A DNA stretch of 64,000 nt from JAYYZW01 sp036339995 (GTDB lineage: Bacteria; Pseudomonadota; Gammaproteobacteria; Ga0077536), in contig JAYYZW010000119.1 in assembly GCA_036339995.1 (NCBI GenBank), forward strand, positions 8,035-72,034, given 5' to 3'. The notes below the pieces were generated by a model, which was not told the origin of the DNA, did not search any database, and saw nothing but the letters and a program-made list of their open reading frames with translations. The translations under genes and the position numbers were made by a program. Shown here piece by piece: positions 18,440-28,200 of this stretch (position 1 is the first letter of the stretch; each line of letters opens with the position of its first letter).

Positions 18440-19727
18440 GCTGACCGTGCAGGCGGGCGGTCGCCTGACGGGCGAGGTTGCACTTCCGGGTGACAAATCC
18501 TTGTCGCATCGCGCGGTCATGCTGGGCGCGCTCGCGGACGGTCCGTGCCGGGTACGATCCTGTCTGCTGGGGGACGACGTGCGGGCTACGGTCAGTGCCT
18601 TGGAGGCCATGGGAGTTGAGATCGAAATCGGCAACGATCAGATCCTCACCGTCCATGGTGTCGGGGTCGACGGCTTGAACGCGCCGCGCGTGGCACTCGA
18701 TCTTGGAAATTCCGGGACGTCGATGAGGCTTCTGTCCGGGATCGTGGCCGGCGCCGGCATCGCCGCTACCCTTATCGGCGACGCGTCCTTGAGTACACGG
18801 CCGATGAAGCGCGTCGCCGATCCGCTCAGGCGCATGGGCGCCCGAATCGAAACCTCGGCCGACGGGACGCCGCCACTGCGGATAGCAGCCGCGGGATTGC
18901 TGAAGGGGATCGACTATGCGGTGCCCATGGCGAGCGCCCAGATCAAATCAGCGGTGCTGCTCGCGGGTCTTCTAGCGTCAGGCACGACGCGTGTGTCGGA
19001 GCCGGCGCCTACGCGCGACCACACCGAACGCATGCTGGAGGCTTTCGGCGTTAAACTTTCCCGCGAAGGTCCGTGGATCGGGATATGCGGCGGACAGCGC
19101 TTGCAGGCGGTTGATATCACGATACCCGCCGATATTTCGTCTGCCGCGTTCTTTATCGTCGGCGCGGCGATTGCGGAGGGCAGCCGGCTGGTCTTGCCCG
19201 GCGTGGGCGTAAATCCGACCCGCACCGGCGTCATCGACATCCTGCGGGAAATGGGGGCGGACATCGCCCTCGACTCGCGGCGTTCCTACGGCGCTGAGCC
19301 GGTCGCCGATATATCGGTTACAGGCTCCGTACTGGATGGCATTCGTATTCCGCCCGAATCCGTGTCGCTTGCCATCGACGAATTCCCGGCGATATTCGTG
19401 GCCGCAGCCTGTGCGCGTGGTCAAACAGTCCTGCGTGGCGCCGAGGAACTGCGGCACAAGGAAAGCGACCGTATTGTGATCATGGCCGAAGGCCTGCGTC
19501 AGCTCGGTGTCGCCGTGGAAACATTCGACGACGGCATCGCGATCGAAGGCGGTGAACTGACTGGTGGCGAGGTCGATGCACACGGCGACCACCGCGTCGC
19601 GATGGCGTTCGCCATGGCGGCGCTGCGCGCGAGCGGGCCGATCAGCATTCGCAATGCCGCGGCCATCGCTACCTCCTTCCCGGCGTTTGCCGAGACGGCG
19701 CGGAACGCCGGATTGCGCGCGGCCTGA
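18420..19727 (+). CDS. aroA: 3-phosphoshikimate 1-carboxyvinyltransferase (EPSP synthase)
   Basis: Sixth step of the shikimate pathway. 435 residues from the GTG at 18420 (METAINKLTVQAGGRL). The open frame continues upstream to 17982 inside tyrA but that part is not homologous-looking. LPGDKSLSHRAVMLGAL binds both substrates, LGNSGTSMRLLSG is the PEP-site loop, and MASAQIKSAVLLAGL is the class II-type signature. The loop keeps the Gly of ordinary enzymes rather than the Ala seen in the glyphosate-insensitive CP4 type. A late HRVAMAFAMAA motif is present. cmk follows after 2 bp. Confidence 0.97.
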   Translation: METAINKLTVQAGGRLTGEVALPGDKSLSHRAVMLGALADGPCRVRSCLLGDDVRATVSALEAMGVEIEIGNDQILTVHGVGVDGLNAPRVALDLGNSGTSMRLLSGIVAGAGIAATLIGDASLSTRPMKRVADPLRRMGARIETSADGTPPLRIAAAGLLKGIDYAVPMASAQIKSAVLLAGLLASGTTRVSEPAPTRDHTERMLEAFGVKLSREGPWIGICGGQRLQAVDITIPADISSAAFFIVGAAIAEGSRLVLPGVGVNPTRTGVIDILREMGADIALDSRRSYGAEPVADISVTGSVLDGIRIPPESVSLAIDEFPAIFVAAACARGQTVLRGAEELRHKESDRIVIMAEGLRQLGVAVETFDDGIAIEGGELTGGEVDAHGDHRVAMAFAMAALRASGPISIRNAAAIATSFPAFAETARNAGLRAA

Positions 19728-19729
19728 CG

Positions 19730-20410
19730 GTGCTTGACAGGGTTCCGGTCATCACCATCGACGGCCCTAGCAGCAGTGGCAAGGGCACCCTCGCCCGACT
19801 CGTCAAGAGCTGGCTCGGTTGGCATCTGCTGGATTCCGGTTCGCTCTACCGCCTGGTCGCGCTCGAGGCGCGGCGTGGCGGCACCGATTTCGAAGACGAA
19901 GCGGCCCTCGCCGCCGTGGCCGGCAGGCTCCGCGCCGAATTCGTCGATGAGAAGGCGGAAACAAAGCTAGTACTCCGCGGCCGCGATGTCACCGACGAGC
20001 TGCGCTCCGAAGCGTGCGGCACGGACGCTTCTAGCCTGGCGGCCTACCCCGCGGTGCGGGCGGCCCTGTTGGAGCGCCAGCGGGCATTTCTCGAACCGCC
20101 CGGCTTGGTCGCGGACGGGCGCGACATGGGCACGGTCGTTTTTCCCCATGCCGACCACAAGATCTACCTCACCGCGAGCACCGAGGAACGTGCCCGAAGG
20201 CGCTATAAGCAGTTGAAACAAAAAGGAATGAGTGTTAACCTCGCGCAGCTTTTGGGGGACATTGCTGAGCGTGATCGACGGGATAAACAACGTACGGTTT
20301 CCCCACTAAAGCCCGCAACCGACGCCGTCCTCCTCGACACGACCCGACTGGACGTATCCGCAGTAGAGGATCAGATAAAGCGTCTGGTGCGCGATATCGG
20401 TCTAGCCTAA
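19730..20410 (+). CDS. cmk: Cytidylate kinase
   Basis: Phosphorylates CMP and dCMP. 226 residues. The P-loop VITIDGPSSSGKGTLARL is at the N terminus, with DSGSLYRLVAL for the nucleotide-binding lid partner, VADGRDMGTVVFPHAD and the late RDRRDKQRTVSPLKPA motif. The start is GTG at 19730, two bases after the aroA stop. It precedes rpsA, as is standard. Confidence 0.97.
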   Translation: MLDRVPVITIDGPSSSGKGTLARLVKSWLGWHLLDSGSLYRLVALEARRGGTDFEDEAALAAVAGRLRAEFVDEKAETKLVLRGRDVTDELRSEACGTDASSLAAYPAVRAALLERQRAFLEPPGLVADGRDMGTVVFPHADHKIYLTASTEERARRRYKQLKQKGMSVNLAQLLGDIAERDRRDKQRTVSPLKPATDAVLLDTTRLDVSAVEDQIKRLVRDIGLA

Positions 20411-20460
20411 AGTACGCGATTTAAGCGTCCGACGCCGGATTGCCCATTAACACGACTAGG

Positions 20461-20474
20461 AGACGAGGACGTCT
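20461..20474 (+). promoter_or_regulatory. Hairpin with GGA loop in the rpsA leader
   Basis: AGACG-AGGA-CGTCT forms a perfect 5-bp stem with a GGA-containing loop 57 bp upstream of the rpsA ATG. The region immediately before the ATG has no good Shine-Dalgarno sequence. Known rpsA leaders in enterobacteria use several GGA-loop hairpins instead of a strong Shine-Dalgarno for autoregulated translation by S1. That this hairpin plays the same role is inference from position and shape. Confidence 0.45.
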
Positions 20475-20531
20475 GAACTGAGCGAGTGGTGAGTGCGCCG
20501 CGGCAGAACAGACATTCGGTTTGTAAATACT

Positions 20532-22202
20532 ATGGCGGAGAGTTTCGCAGAATTATTCGAACAAAGTCAGATTGAATCCAAAATGCGGCCGGGCACCATC
20601 GTCAAGGGCACGGTCGTGGAAATCCGCGCGGATTTCGTGGTCGTCAATGCCGGACTCAAGTCCGAAGGGGTGATTCCGGCTGAGCAGTTTCGCAATCCCG
20701 AGGGCGAAGTCGAGGTCACCGTCGGGGAAGAAATCGACGTGGCGCTCGACGCGGTAGAGGACGGTTACGGGGAAACACGGCTGTCCCGGGAAAAGGCCAA
20801 GCGTGCGAAGGCCTGGGAAGAGTTGGAAGAGGCTTGCGAAGAAAGCAAGACCGTCACGGGCGTCATCAGCGACAAAGTCAAAGGCGGCTTCACTGTCGAT
20901 ATCAGTTCCATACGCGCCTTTCTGCCGGGGTCGCTGGTAGACGTGCGACCCGTCCGCGACACCAGTTATCTCGAGGGTAAACCCCTCGAATTCAAAGTCA
21001 TCAAGGTCGACCGTCGCCGCAACAACGTCGTCGTTTCACGCCGCGCGGTCGTCGAAAATGAGAATTCGGCCGAGCGGGAGGCGCTGCTCGACAGCCTGTC
21101 GGAAGGAACGGTCATTACGGGTCTGGTCAAGAATCTGACCGATTACGGCGCGTTCATCGATCTCGGTGGTATCGATGGCCTGTTACATATTACCGACATG
21201 GCCTGGCGGCGGGTGAAGCACCCCTCCGAGGTGGTCAACATTGGCGACGAGATCGAAGTGAGGGTCTTGAAGTTTGATCGCGAGCGCCAGCGCGTGTCAC
21301 TCGGCCTCAAGCAATTGGGCGACGATCCGTGGGTCGACATCGCGCGGCGCTATCCGGAGCACTCTCGACTGTTTGGCAAGGTTTCGAACATCGCCGATTA
21401 CGGCTGCTTCGTCGAGATCGAAGAAGGCGTGGAAGGATTGGTTCACGTTTCCGAAATGGATTGGACCAATAAGAACGTGCACCCCACGAAAGTCGTTCAC
21501 CTTGGCGAGGAAGTGGAAGTGATGGTGCTCGACATCGACGAAGAGCGCCGGCGCATTTCACTCGGCATGAAACAGTGTCGAGCCAATCCCTGGGAAGAAT
21601 TCGCCGCGACGCACAACAAGAACGATCGTGTTGTGGGCACGATAAAATCGATCACGGATTTCGGTATTTTCATCGGTCTGGACGGCGGCATAGACGGCCT
21701 TGTACATCTATCGGATCTGTCGTGGGATCTCTTGGGTGAAGACGTCGTACGCAATTATAAAAAGGGTGACGAGCTCGAAACCGTAGTACTGGCTGTGGAC
21801 GCCGAACGCGAACGCATTTCCTTGGGCGTCAAACAGCTGGCCCAGGACCCGTTTTCGACCTACCTCGCTCTGAACGCGAAGGGCACGCGCGTCACCGGTA
21901 AAATCGTGAGCGTCGATGCCAAGGCAGCGGTTATCGAGCTTGCGGAAGGCGTAGAAGGCACGATCAGGGCCTCCGAACTCTCGATCGATCAGGTCGACGA
22001 TACCAGTAAAGTCCTCAAGGAAGGCGAGCAACTCGAGGCGCTCATCGTCGGTGTCGATCGTAAGCGCCGCGTCGTCACTCTTTCAGTCAAGGCCAAGGAG
22101 AATGAAGAAGAACAGGCGGCACTGCAGGAATACAGCGCCGAAAATGAATCTTCGCGGACGACGCTCGGTGACCTGCTGAAAGGGCAGCTTGACTCCAAAT
22201 AG
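20532..22202 (+). CDS. rpsA: 30S ribosomal protein S1
   Basis: mRNA-binding protein of the small subunit. 556 residues from the ATG at 20532 (MAESFAELFEQS); the 13 codons upstream in the same frame are not family-like. Six S1 (OB-fold) repeats are visible, with the recurring pattern G-x-V-x-x-(I/L)-x-x-(Y/F)-G-x-F-(I/V), for example LVKNLTDYGAFIDLGGIDGL (third) and VEGLVHVSEMDW (fourth). The length matches the six-domain gammaproteobacterial protein. It lies between cmk and ihfB. A small dyad without a T tract follows its stop. Confidence 0.98.
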   Translation: MAESFAELFEQSQIESKMRPGTIVKGTVVEIRADFVVVNAGLKSEGVIPAEQFRNPEGEVEVTVGEEIDVALDAVEDGYGETRLSREKAKRAKAWEELEEACEESKTVTGVISDKVKGGFTVDISSIRAFLPGSLVDVRPVRDTSYLEGKPLEFKVIKVDRRRNNVVVSRRAVVENENSAEREALLDSLSEGTVITGLVKNLTDYGAFIDLGGIDGLLHITDMAWRRVKHPSEVVNIGDEIEVRVLKFDRERQRVSLGLKQLGDDPWVDIARRYPEHSRLFGKVSNIADYGCFVEIEEGVEGLVHVSEMDWTNKNVHPTKVVHLGEEVEVMVLDIDEERRRISLGMKQCRANPWEEFAATHNKNDRVVGTIKSITDFGIFIGLDGGIDGLVHLSDLSWDLLGEDVVRNYKKGDELETVVLAVDAERERISLGVKQLAQDPFSTYLALNAKGTRVTGKIVSVDAKAAVIELAEGVEGTIRASELSIDQVDDTSKVLKEGEQLEALIVGVDRKRRVVTLSVKAKENEEEQAALQEYSAENESSRTTLGDLLKGQLDSK

Positions 22203-22260
22203 CATTGCCCTGACGTATCCGAGTTACGGATAAATCCGACAAAGCTAATCGAGAAGAATA

Positions 22261-22632
22261 ATGACGAAGTCTGAACTGATCGAATCGCTTGTATGGAAAC
22301 AGTCTCAACTCGGCTATCGTGATGTCGAATTGGCCGTCAAGACTATGCTCGAACATATGGGGCAAACGCTTGCTTCGGGCGAACGAATAGAAATTAGAGG
22401 CTTCGGCAGTTTTTCGTTGCACTACCGGCCGCCGCGGGTCGGGCGCAATCCCAAGTCGGGTGATGCCGTGTCGTTGTCGGCGAAGTATGTGCCGCATTTC
22501 AAACCGGGTAAGGAATTGCGCGAAAGGGTAAATAACGGCGCGGTCAAGGCGCGGGAGATCAGACCCGCCAACGACAACGATCCCGACACCGAATCCGACC
22601 AAGAGCGGGATGGATCCGACACTATTTCCTAA
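22261..22632 (+). CDS. ihfB: Integration host factor subunit beta
   Basis: Nucleoid DNA-bending protein that works as a heterodimer with IhfA. 123 residues: MTKSELIESL, ERIEIRGFGSFSLHYRPPR and GRNPKSGDAVSLSAKYVPHF, including the intercalating proline in RNPKSG. The C-terminal acidic tail (about residues 100-123) is longer than in E. coli (about 94 residues). A GAGAAG site precedes the ATG. It follows rpsA by 58 bp. Confidence 0.96.
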   Translation: MTKSELIESLVWKQSQLGYRDVELAVKTMLEHMGQTLASGERIEIRGFGSFSLHYRPPRVGRNPKSGDAVSLSAKYVPHFKPGKELRERVNNGAVKAREIRPANDNDPDTESDQERDGSDTIS

Positions 22633-22822
22633 CGAGGCCGATAACGATCTTACTGGCTGCCAGGCCCGTTCCTACCAACGAAACCGCTGGCGAGCGAATC
22701 GAAACTCGATCCGGCTGCAGCATCCGTGCGATCATACCTCTCCTGCCGTGAGCAGAGCTTGGGAGACCGTATGCCATACAAGCTTCCAGTCGTTGATCGG
22801 TCGCTATCAGAAGGGAACTGAA

Positions 22823-23116
22823 TTGTCTCGTGTGCTGTATATGGCGTTCGCTATTTTCGTGGCGGTGTGCGGACTCGCGTTCCACGTACGCAACGATCAG
22901 GAAATCGTTTTAAATTATATTGCGGGCAGTCTCCAAATCGAATTGTCTATCGTCGTTGTTGGTGCTCTCGTTGCCGGCGCGATACTCGGCGTGCTTGCAA
23001 TGACAGCCACCGTCCTGCGCCTCAGGCGCAATATCAGGCGTCTCTCCCGGCGAAATGAAATCGCGAGCCGCGAGCTTTCGAGCCTGAGAGCCATTTCGCT
23101 AAACGATGGCGGCTGA
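22823..23116 (+). CDS. lapA: Lipopolysaccharide assembly protein A domain protein
   Basis: Small inner-membrane protein (DUF1049) that works with LapB in control of LPS synthesis. 97 residues from a TTG at 22823, six bases after AAGGGA; the longer open frame to 22610 reads through ihfB-overlapping, non-family sequence and was not used. Two membrane segments are visible (VLYMAFAIFVAVCGLAF and IVVVGALVAGAILGVLAM), followed by a basic, coiled tail. Its last 11 bases overlap lapB, so they are coupled. Confidence 0.85.
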   Translation: MSRVLYMAFAIFVAVCGLAFHVRNDQEIVLNYIAGSLQIELSIVVVGALVAGAILGVLAMTATVLRLRRNIRRLSRRNEIASRELSSLRAISLNDGG

Positions 23117-24290
23117 ATACCTTTTCGGAATCGTCGTTCTTCTGCTGCCGCTCGCGGCCGTCTCCGGTTGGTACTTCGGCCGTAGGGAAATTTCGCCCGA
23201 TGCAGCGCGTAACGGCGTGTCAGGCATCTCATCAGACTATTTCCGCGGACTCAATTACCTGCTCGACGACCGACCGGACAAGGCCATCGAGGTTTTCATC
23301 AAGGTCTTGGAGGTCGAAAGTGAAACCGTGGAAACACACCTCGCCTTGGGCAATCTGTTTCGGCGTCGCGGCGAAGTCGACCGGGCGATTCGCATTCACC
23401 AAAACCTGGTGTCGAAGCCGAGCCTGGACTTCGATCAGCGTGCGCTCGCGTTGCTCGAACTGGGTTTGGATTATATGCGTTCGGGTCTGTTGGACCGCGC
23501 TGAGAGCTTGTTCAAGGAATTGCTCGAATCCGGTGCGCACCAGCGCGATGCCATGGACCACTTGATCGATATTTACCAGCAGGAGCAGGACTGGGACAAG
23601 GCGCTCGAATACACAGGGCGCCTCGAGAAACTGGCCAACCGCGATTTAGGTGACGTGCGCGCGCATTTTTATTGCGAGCAAGCGCAGACGCAAACCGAAG
23701 AGGGTAATATCGAGAATGCGAGCGATCTGTTGCGCCACGCGATTCGGATGGACAAGAACTGCGTGCGCGCAAGCCTCATGCAGGCGGAAATTGCGATGAC
23801 CGCGGGCGCGTACGAGGCTGCGATTCGTCATCTCGAGGAAATCGAAAAACAGAACCTGGCGTTTCTGCCCGAGGCGATCAATCCGCTCGTCGAGAGCTAC
23901 CGGGCCTTGGATCGTATTGCCGACCTCGTACGCTACCTTGAACGGTTAAGCACGCTTCACGCCGGGATCACTCCGGTGCTCGTACTGGCCGAAGTCATGA
24001 CAGAACTGGGTGAGGTCGAGGAGGCGAAAAAGCGCATTATCGACGAACTCAAGATCCGGCCGACCGTACGGGGTATCGACCGATTGATCGATTATTCACT
24101 AACCAGCGCGGAAGGTGAAACGAAGGAGAATCTCGTACTCCTCAAGGAACTCACGGCAAGTCTCCTCGAGGAAAAGTCGAGCTACATGTGCAGAAACTGC
24201 GGATTCAAAGGACGCTCGCTCCACTGGCAGTGTCCCAGCTGTAAGCTCTGGAATTCGGTAAAACCGATCCACGGCATCGAGGGCGAATGA
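23106..24290 (+). CDS. lapB: Lipopolysaccharide assembly protein B
   Basis: Inner-membrane-anchored TPR protein (YciM) that promotes FtsH-dependent turnover of LpxC and so limits LPS synthesis. 394 residues: an N-terminal membrane anchor (YLFGIVVLLLPLAAVSGWYF), about nine TPR-like helix pairs (for example TVETHLALGNLFRRRGEVDR), and a C-terminal rubredoxin-type metal site with CRNCGFKGRSLHWQCPSCK (two CxxC pairs). All three parts are intact. The usual next gene, pyrF, follows but is separated by a palindromic element. Confidence 0.96.
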   Translation: MAAEYLFGIVVLLLPLAAVSGWYFGRREISPDAARNGVSGISSDYFRGLNYLLDDRPDKAIEVFIKVLEVESETVETHLALGNLFRRRGEVDRAIRIHQNLVSKPSLDFDQRALALLELGLDYMRSGLLDRAESLFKELLESGAHQRDAMDHLIDIYQQEQDWDKALEYTGRLEKLANRDLGDVRAHFYCEQAQTQTEEGNIENASDLLRHAIRMDKNCVRASLMQAEIAMTAGAYEAAIRHLEEIEKQNLAFLPEAINPLVESYRALDRIADLVRYLERLSTLHAGITPVLVLAEVMTELGEVEEAKKRIIDELKIRPTVRGIDRLIDYSLTSAEGETKENLVLLKELTASLLEEKSSYMCRNCGFKGRSLHWQCPSCKLWNSVKPIHGIEGE

Positions 24291-24338
24291 ACCGACGCTG
24301 CAAGCGTTTGTGCGCCGATCACTGCGCCATAGATTTAG

Positions 24339-24499
24339 GGAGCCCCTAAATAAGTCATGGTACATCTGCCTTGCCCGTGAAATCGCGGAGCCTTACGTTA
24401 CGAACCTTGCCAATAGTCCCCGCTATTGGCAAGGTTCGTGCCTTGATCTGCGCGATTTCGTGAACAATTCAGACGCACGATGACTTATTCAGAGGTTCC
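24339..24499. repeat. MITE-like palindromic element, copy 2
   Basis: 161 bp, flanked by TTAG (24335-24338 and 24500-24503). The ends are GGAGCCCCTAAATAAGTCAT and, inverted, GGAACCTCTGAATAAGTCAT. The core is a perfect hairpin: CGAACCTTGCCAATAG, loop TCCCCG, then the exact complement. It is inserted in the conserved lapB-pyrF junction, with its right end only 10 bp before the pyrF ATG. The AGAGG in its right terminal repeat is the only Shine-Dalgarno-like sequence near pyrF. There is no coding capacity. Confidence 0.9.
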
Positions 24500-24509
24500 T
24501 TAGCTTGCG

Positions 24510-25229
24510 ATGAACAGATCGCTTAAACCGGTGATCGTCGCCCTCGATTTCCCGAATCTGGATCTAGCGCTCACACTAGCCGATCGACTCGATCCCGGCG
24601 TCTGCCGCGTCAAAATCGGCAGCGAATTATTCACGCGCGCCGGCCCGGGGTCGGTTCGCGCGCTGATCGAACGCGGCTTTGACGTCTTTCTCGATCTCAA
24701 GTTTCATGACATTCCCAACACGGTCGCGGGCGCCTGTCGCGCCGCGGCTGAATTGGGTTGCTGGATGATGAACGTGCACACTGGAGGCGGTGCCGCCATG
24801 ATGCAGGCCGCGCGGGAAGCGATTCACTGCGATGATGGCCCACTACTCATCGGCGTTACGGTTCTGACCAGCATGGGCGACGCGACACTCGACGCGGTCG
24901 GCGTTCGACACTCTCCAATGGATCAGGTCTCGCGACTCGCACGGCTGGCGGCTGAGGCAGGACTCGATGGTGTGGTCTGCTCGCCGATGGAGCTCGCCGA
25001 CTTGCGCGGGCAACGGGGCTTCGACTTCAAACTCGTGACCCCTGGCATCAGGCCTCTCGGTGCGGCCCGCGGCGACCAGAAACGGATCGCAACGCCCGCA
25101 GAGGCCATCACAGCCGGAGCTGATTACCTGGTCGTCGGCAGACCGCTGACAAGCTCCGAGCATCCAGAAGAGGTGCTGGCCATGATCAACGCTGAATGCG
25201 CCACCGCGGCGGATACCCGCGACCACTGA
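24510..25229 (+). CDS. pyrF: Orotidine 5'-phosphate decarboxylase
   Basis: Last step of UMP synthesis. 239 residues: PVIVALDFPN at the N terminus, VKIGSELFTRAGP, the catalytic Lys/Asp array in VFLDLKFHDIPNTVAGA, LLIGVTVLTSMGD, and the phosphate-binding TPGIRPLGAARGDQKR followed by DYLVVGRPLT. It follows lapB, the conserved order, but its immediate 5' flank now comes from the palindromic element. The AGAGG there is 14 bases from the ATG, which is longer than optimal. Confidence 0.97.
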   Translation: MNRSLKPVIVALDFPNLDLALTLADRLDPGVCRVKIGSELFTRAGPGSVRALIERGFDVFLDLKFHDIPNTVAGACRAAAELGCWMMNVHTGGGAAMMQAAREAIHCDDGPLLIGVTVLTSMGDATLDAVGVRHSPMDQVSRLARLAAEAGLDGVVCSPMELADLRGQRGFDFKLVTPGIRPLGAARGDQKRIATPAEAITAGADYLVVGRPLTSSEHPEEVLAMINAECATAADTRDH

Positions 25230-25243
25230 TCTGTTCGATCGCC

Positions 25244-28200
25244 ATGCTTGAGCCCTCCGCGCGACCCAGCCCGCTTGACCCGCCGCGCCCGGGCGAACCC
25301 GGCGAGATCGGTCAGTGGACGCGTCTCTATGGCGCGGCGAAATCGGTCGCAATTGCCGCGGCAGCCAGCGATCAAAATGGTCCGGTGGTCATCATCGCGC
25401 CCGATACGGCGAGCGCGATCCGCTTCGAACGCGAGATCGCTTTTTTCGCCCCGGCATTACCGCGCTATGCAATTCCCGACTGGGAGACGCTTCCATACGA
25501 TCGCTTCAGTCCGTACCAGGACATCATTAGCGAACGGATCGCGACCCTGATCCGCATGCCCTCGATCACCCACGGCGTCGTCATCATGGGGGTCAACACG
25601 GCGATGCACCGCTTTGCGCCGCGCAAATGGATGAACGCTCGCGCATTCAGTCAGAATCCGGGTGATCAGCTGGACCGTGTCGCGTTTCTCGCGAAGCTTG
25701 ACGCGGCCGGGTATCGCCGATGCGTGCAGGTGGCAGAGCACGGAGACTACGCCGTTCGCGGGGCCTTGATCGATGTTTTCCCGATGGGCGCGGATCAGCC
25801 GTTTCGCATTGATCTCTTTGACGATGAAATCGAAACGCTGCGCCGCTTCGATGTCGAGACCCAACGCTCGATTTCACACGTCGATGCCATCGAACTACTG
25901 CCGGCCCGCGAGTTCCCGCTCGACGACAGTGCGATCAGAGAATTTCGCCGTGCCTGGCGCCTCGAATTCGAGGGTCGCCCGCAAGCCTGCTCCCTGTACG
26001 AAGACGTGTCGGCCGGTCTGGCGCCGGCCGGCATCGAATACTACCTGCCTTTGTTCTTCGACGAGCTCGCGCTCGTCACGGATTACTTCCCGGGTAACGC
26101 GCTGGTAGTAATCGACGAAGGCGTGGAGGCGGCGTCGGAACGTTTTAAGCACTCGGTCCAGGAACGTTATGAAGCCCTGCGGCACGATAGCGAACGTCCG
26201 ATCGTGAAACCGCCGCGCATGTTTGTAGATTTCGACATCATTCTCGCAGCGCTGGCACCATTTTCCTGCCTGACAGTCAGTGGCATAGAACCGACGCGCG
26301 GCACACGTGCTACGGAGTTCGCTGCGCACGCACCGGTGCAGGTTCCGGTCGACGCACGTGCTGCCGACCCGTTCGCCCTGTTGCGCGACTACACCGCGCG
26401 CGCGGATGGGCGCATCTTGTTCCTGGCCCCATCGCTCGGCCGCCGTGAGACCCTGATGGAACTCTTTACCGCGCAGCCGTTTCGGCCTCGTCCCTTCGAA
26501 ACGTGGTCGGATTTTTTGCAAGCAGACGCGCGGGTCGGGATTGCGGTGGCGCCCGCCGTTGGAGGTGTGGAAATCGAAACGCCCCGCATCAGCTTGCTGA
26601 CTGAAGCGCAGTTATTCGGCGAGCGCGCCGCGCAAAGCAGACGCAGACGCCGCAGCGCCGCAGATAGCGAAGCAGTCATCAGAAACCTGACCGAGCTTCA
26701 CGATGGTTCACCGGTCGTACACGAGCAGCACGGGGTCGGTCGTTTTCAAGGCCTCGAGGTATTGGACGTGGGCGGAATTACCAACGAGTTCATCAAGCTC
26801 GAGTATGCCGACGGCGACATCCTCTACCTGCCTGTCAGCGGGCTCAACCTGATCAGCCGTTACTCGGGCGTCGATCCAGACCACGCGCCTTTGCACAAAC
26901 TGGGTAGCGGACAGTGGGACAAGGCGCGTCGAAAGGCCGCGGAAAAAATTCGAGACGTGGCTGCAGAACTGCTAGAGATTAATGCCAGGCGCGCGGCGCG
27001 CAAGGGCCATGCATTTGCCGTGGATCGAGGAGCCTACACCAGCTTCGAGCAGGCTTTTCCATTCGAAGAAACGGTCGATCAAATCAGCGCCGTCGAGGCC
27101 GTGTTTGATGATATGCAGAAAGAACAGCCCATGGATCGGTTGATCTGCGGCGACGTCGGGTTTGGTAAAACCGAAGTCGCAATGCGGGCCGCGTTTGTTG
27201 CGGTTAATGATGGCTTCCAGGTCGCCATCCTCGTGCCGACGACTTTGCTCGCGCGCCAGCATTTCGAAACTTTAAAGGATCGCTTTGCAGACTGGCCGGT
27301 TCGCATCGAACAGCTTTCGCGCTTTCAAGATTCCAGGGCCGCGCGCGATGTACTCGCCGGCCTTGCCGACGGCAGGGTCGACGTCGTCGTCGGCACTCAT
27401 AAATTGCTGGGGAAGGATGTCCGATTCAGGCGCATGGGCCTTTTGATAGTCGATGAAGAGCACCGCTTCGGTGTACGCCAGAAAGAGCAGATCAAGAAAC
27501 TCCGCAGCGACGTCGATATTTTAACGCTCACCGCAACGCCGATCCCGCGGACTCTCAATCTCGCATTGGCCGGAACGCGCGAACTCTCGATTATTGCGAC
27601 GGCACCGGCAAAACGTCTAGCAATCAAGACCTTTGTCAGGGAGTGGTCGGAGCCGCTGGTGCGCGAGGCGATTCTGCGCGAGATCGGACGCGGCGGCCAG
27701 GTGTACTTCGTGCACAACGAAGTCGGGAACATCGAAAAAATGGCGGATAAGGTGCGCGAGATCGCGCCAGAAGCGCGCGTCGCGGTAGCCCACGGTCAAA
27801 TGCGGGAGCGCGCGCTGGAGCAGGTCATGCTCGATTTCTATCACGGCCGGTGCAATGTGCTCTTGTGCACGACGATCATAGAATCCGGCATCGACGTGTC
27901 GAACGCTAACACCATGATCATCAACCGAGCGAATAAATTCGGGCTCGCGCAACTCTACCAGCTTCGCGGTCGGGTCGGGCGGTCTCATCACCGCGCATAC
28001 GCTTACCTCGTGGTCCCGCATCGCAAGGAGATGACCACTGATGCGGTCAAGCGACTGGAAGCTATTGAATCACTGGAGGAACTCGGCGTCGGCTTTTCCT
28101 TGGCTACGCATGACCTCGAGATCCGGGGCGCCGGAGAAATCCTCGGTGAGGAGCAAAGCGGTCACATCCAGGAAATCGGGTTCGGACTCTACTCGGAGCT

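Noticed and set aside
22216..22232. TATCCG-AGTTA-CGGATA stem after rpsA
   Set aside because: The stem is only 6 bp with no U tract, and ihfB follows 28 bp later; not enough for a terminator call.
22610..22822. Long N-terminal extension of the LapA reading frame
   Set aside because: It overlaps ihfB, lacks family similarity, and a TTG with a good ribosome site at 22823 gives the normal length.
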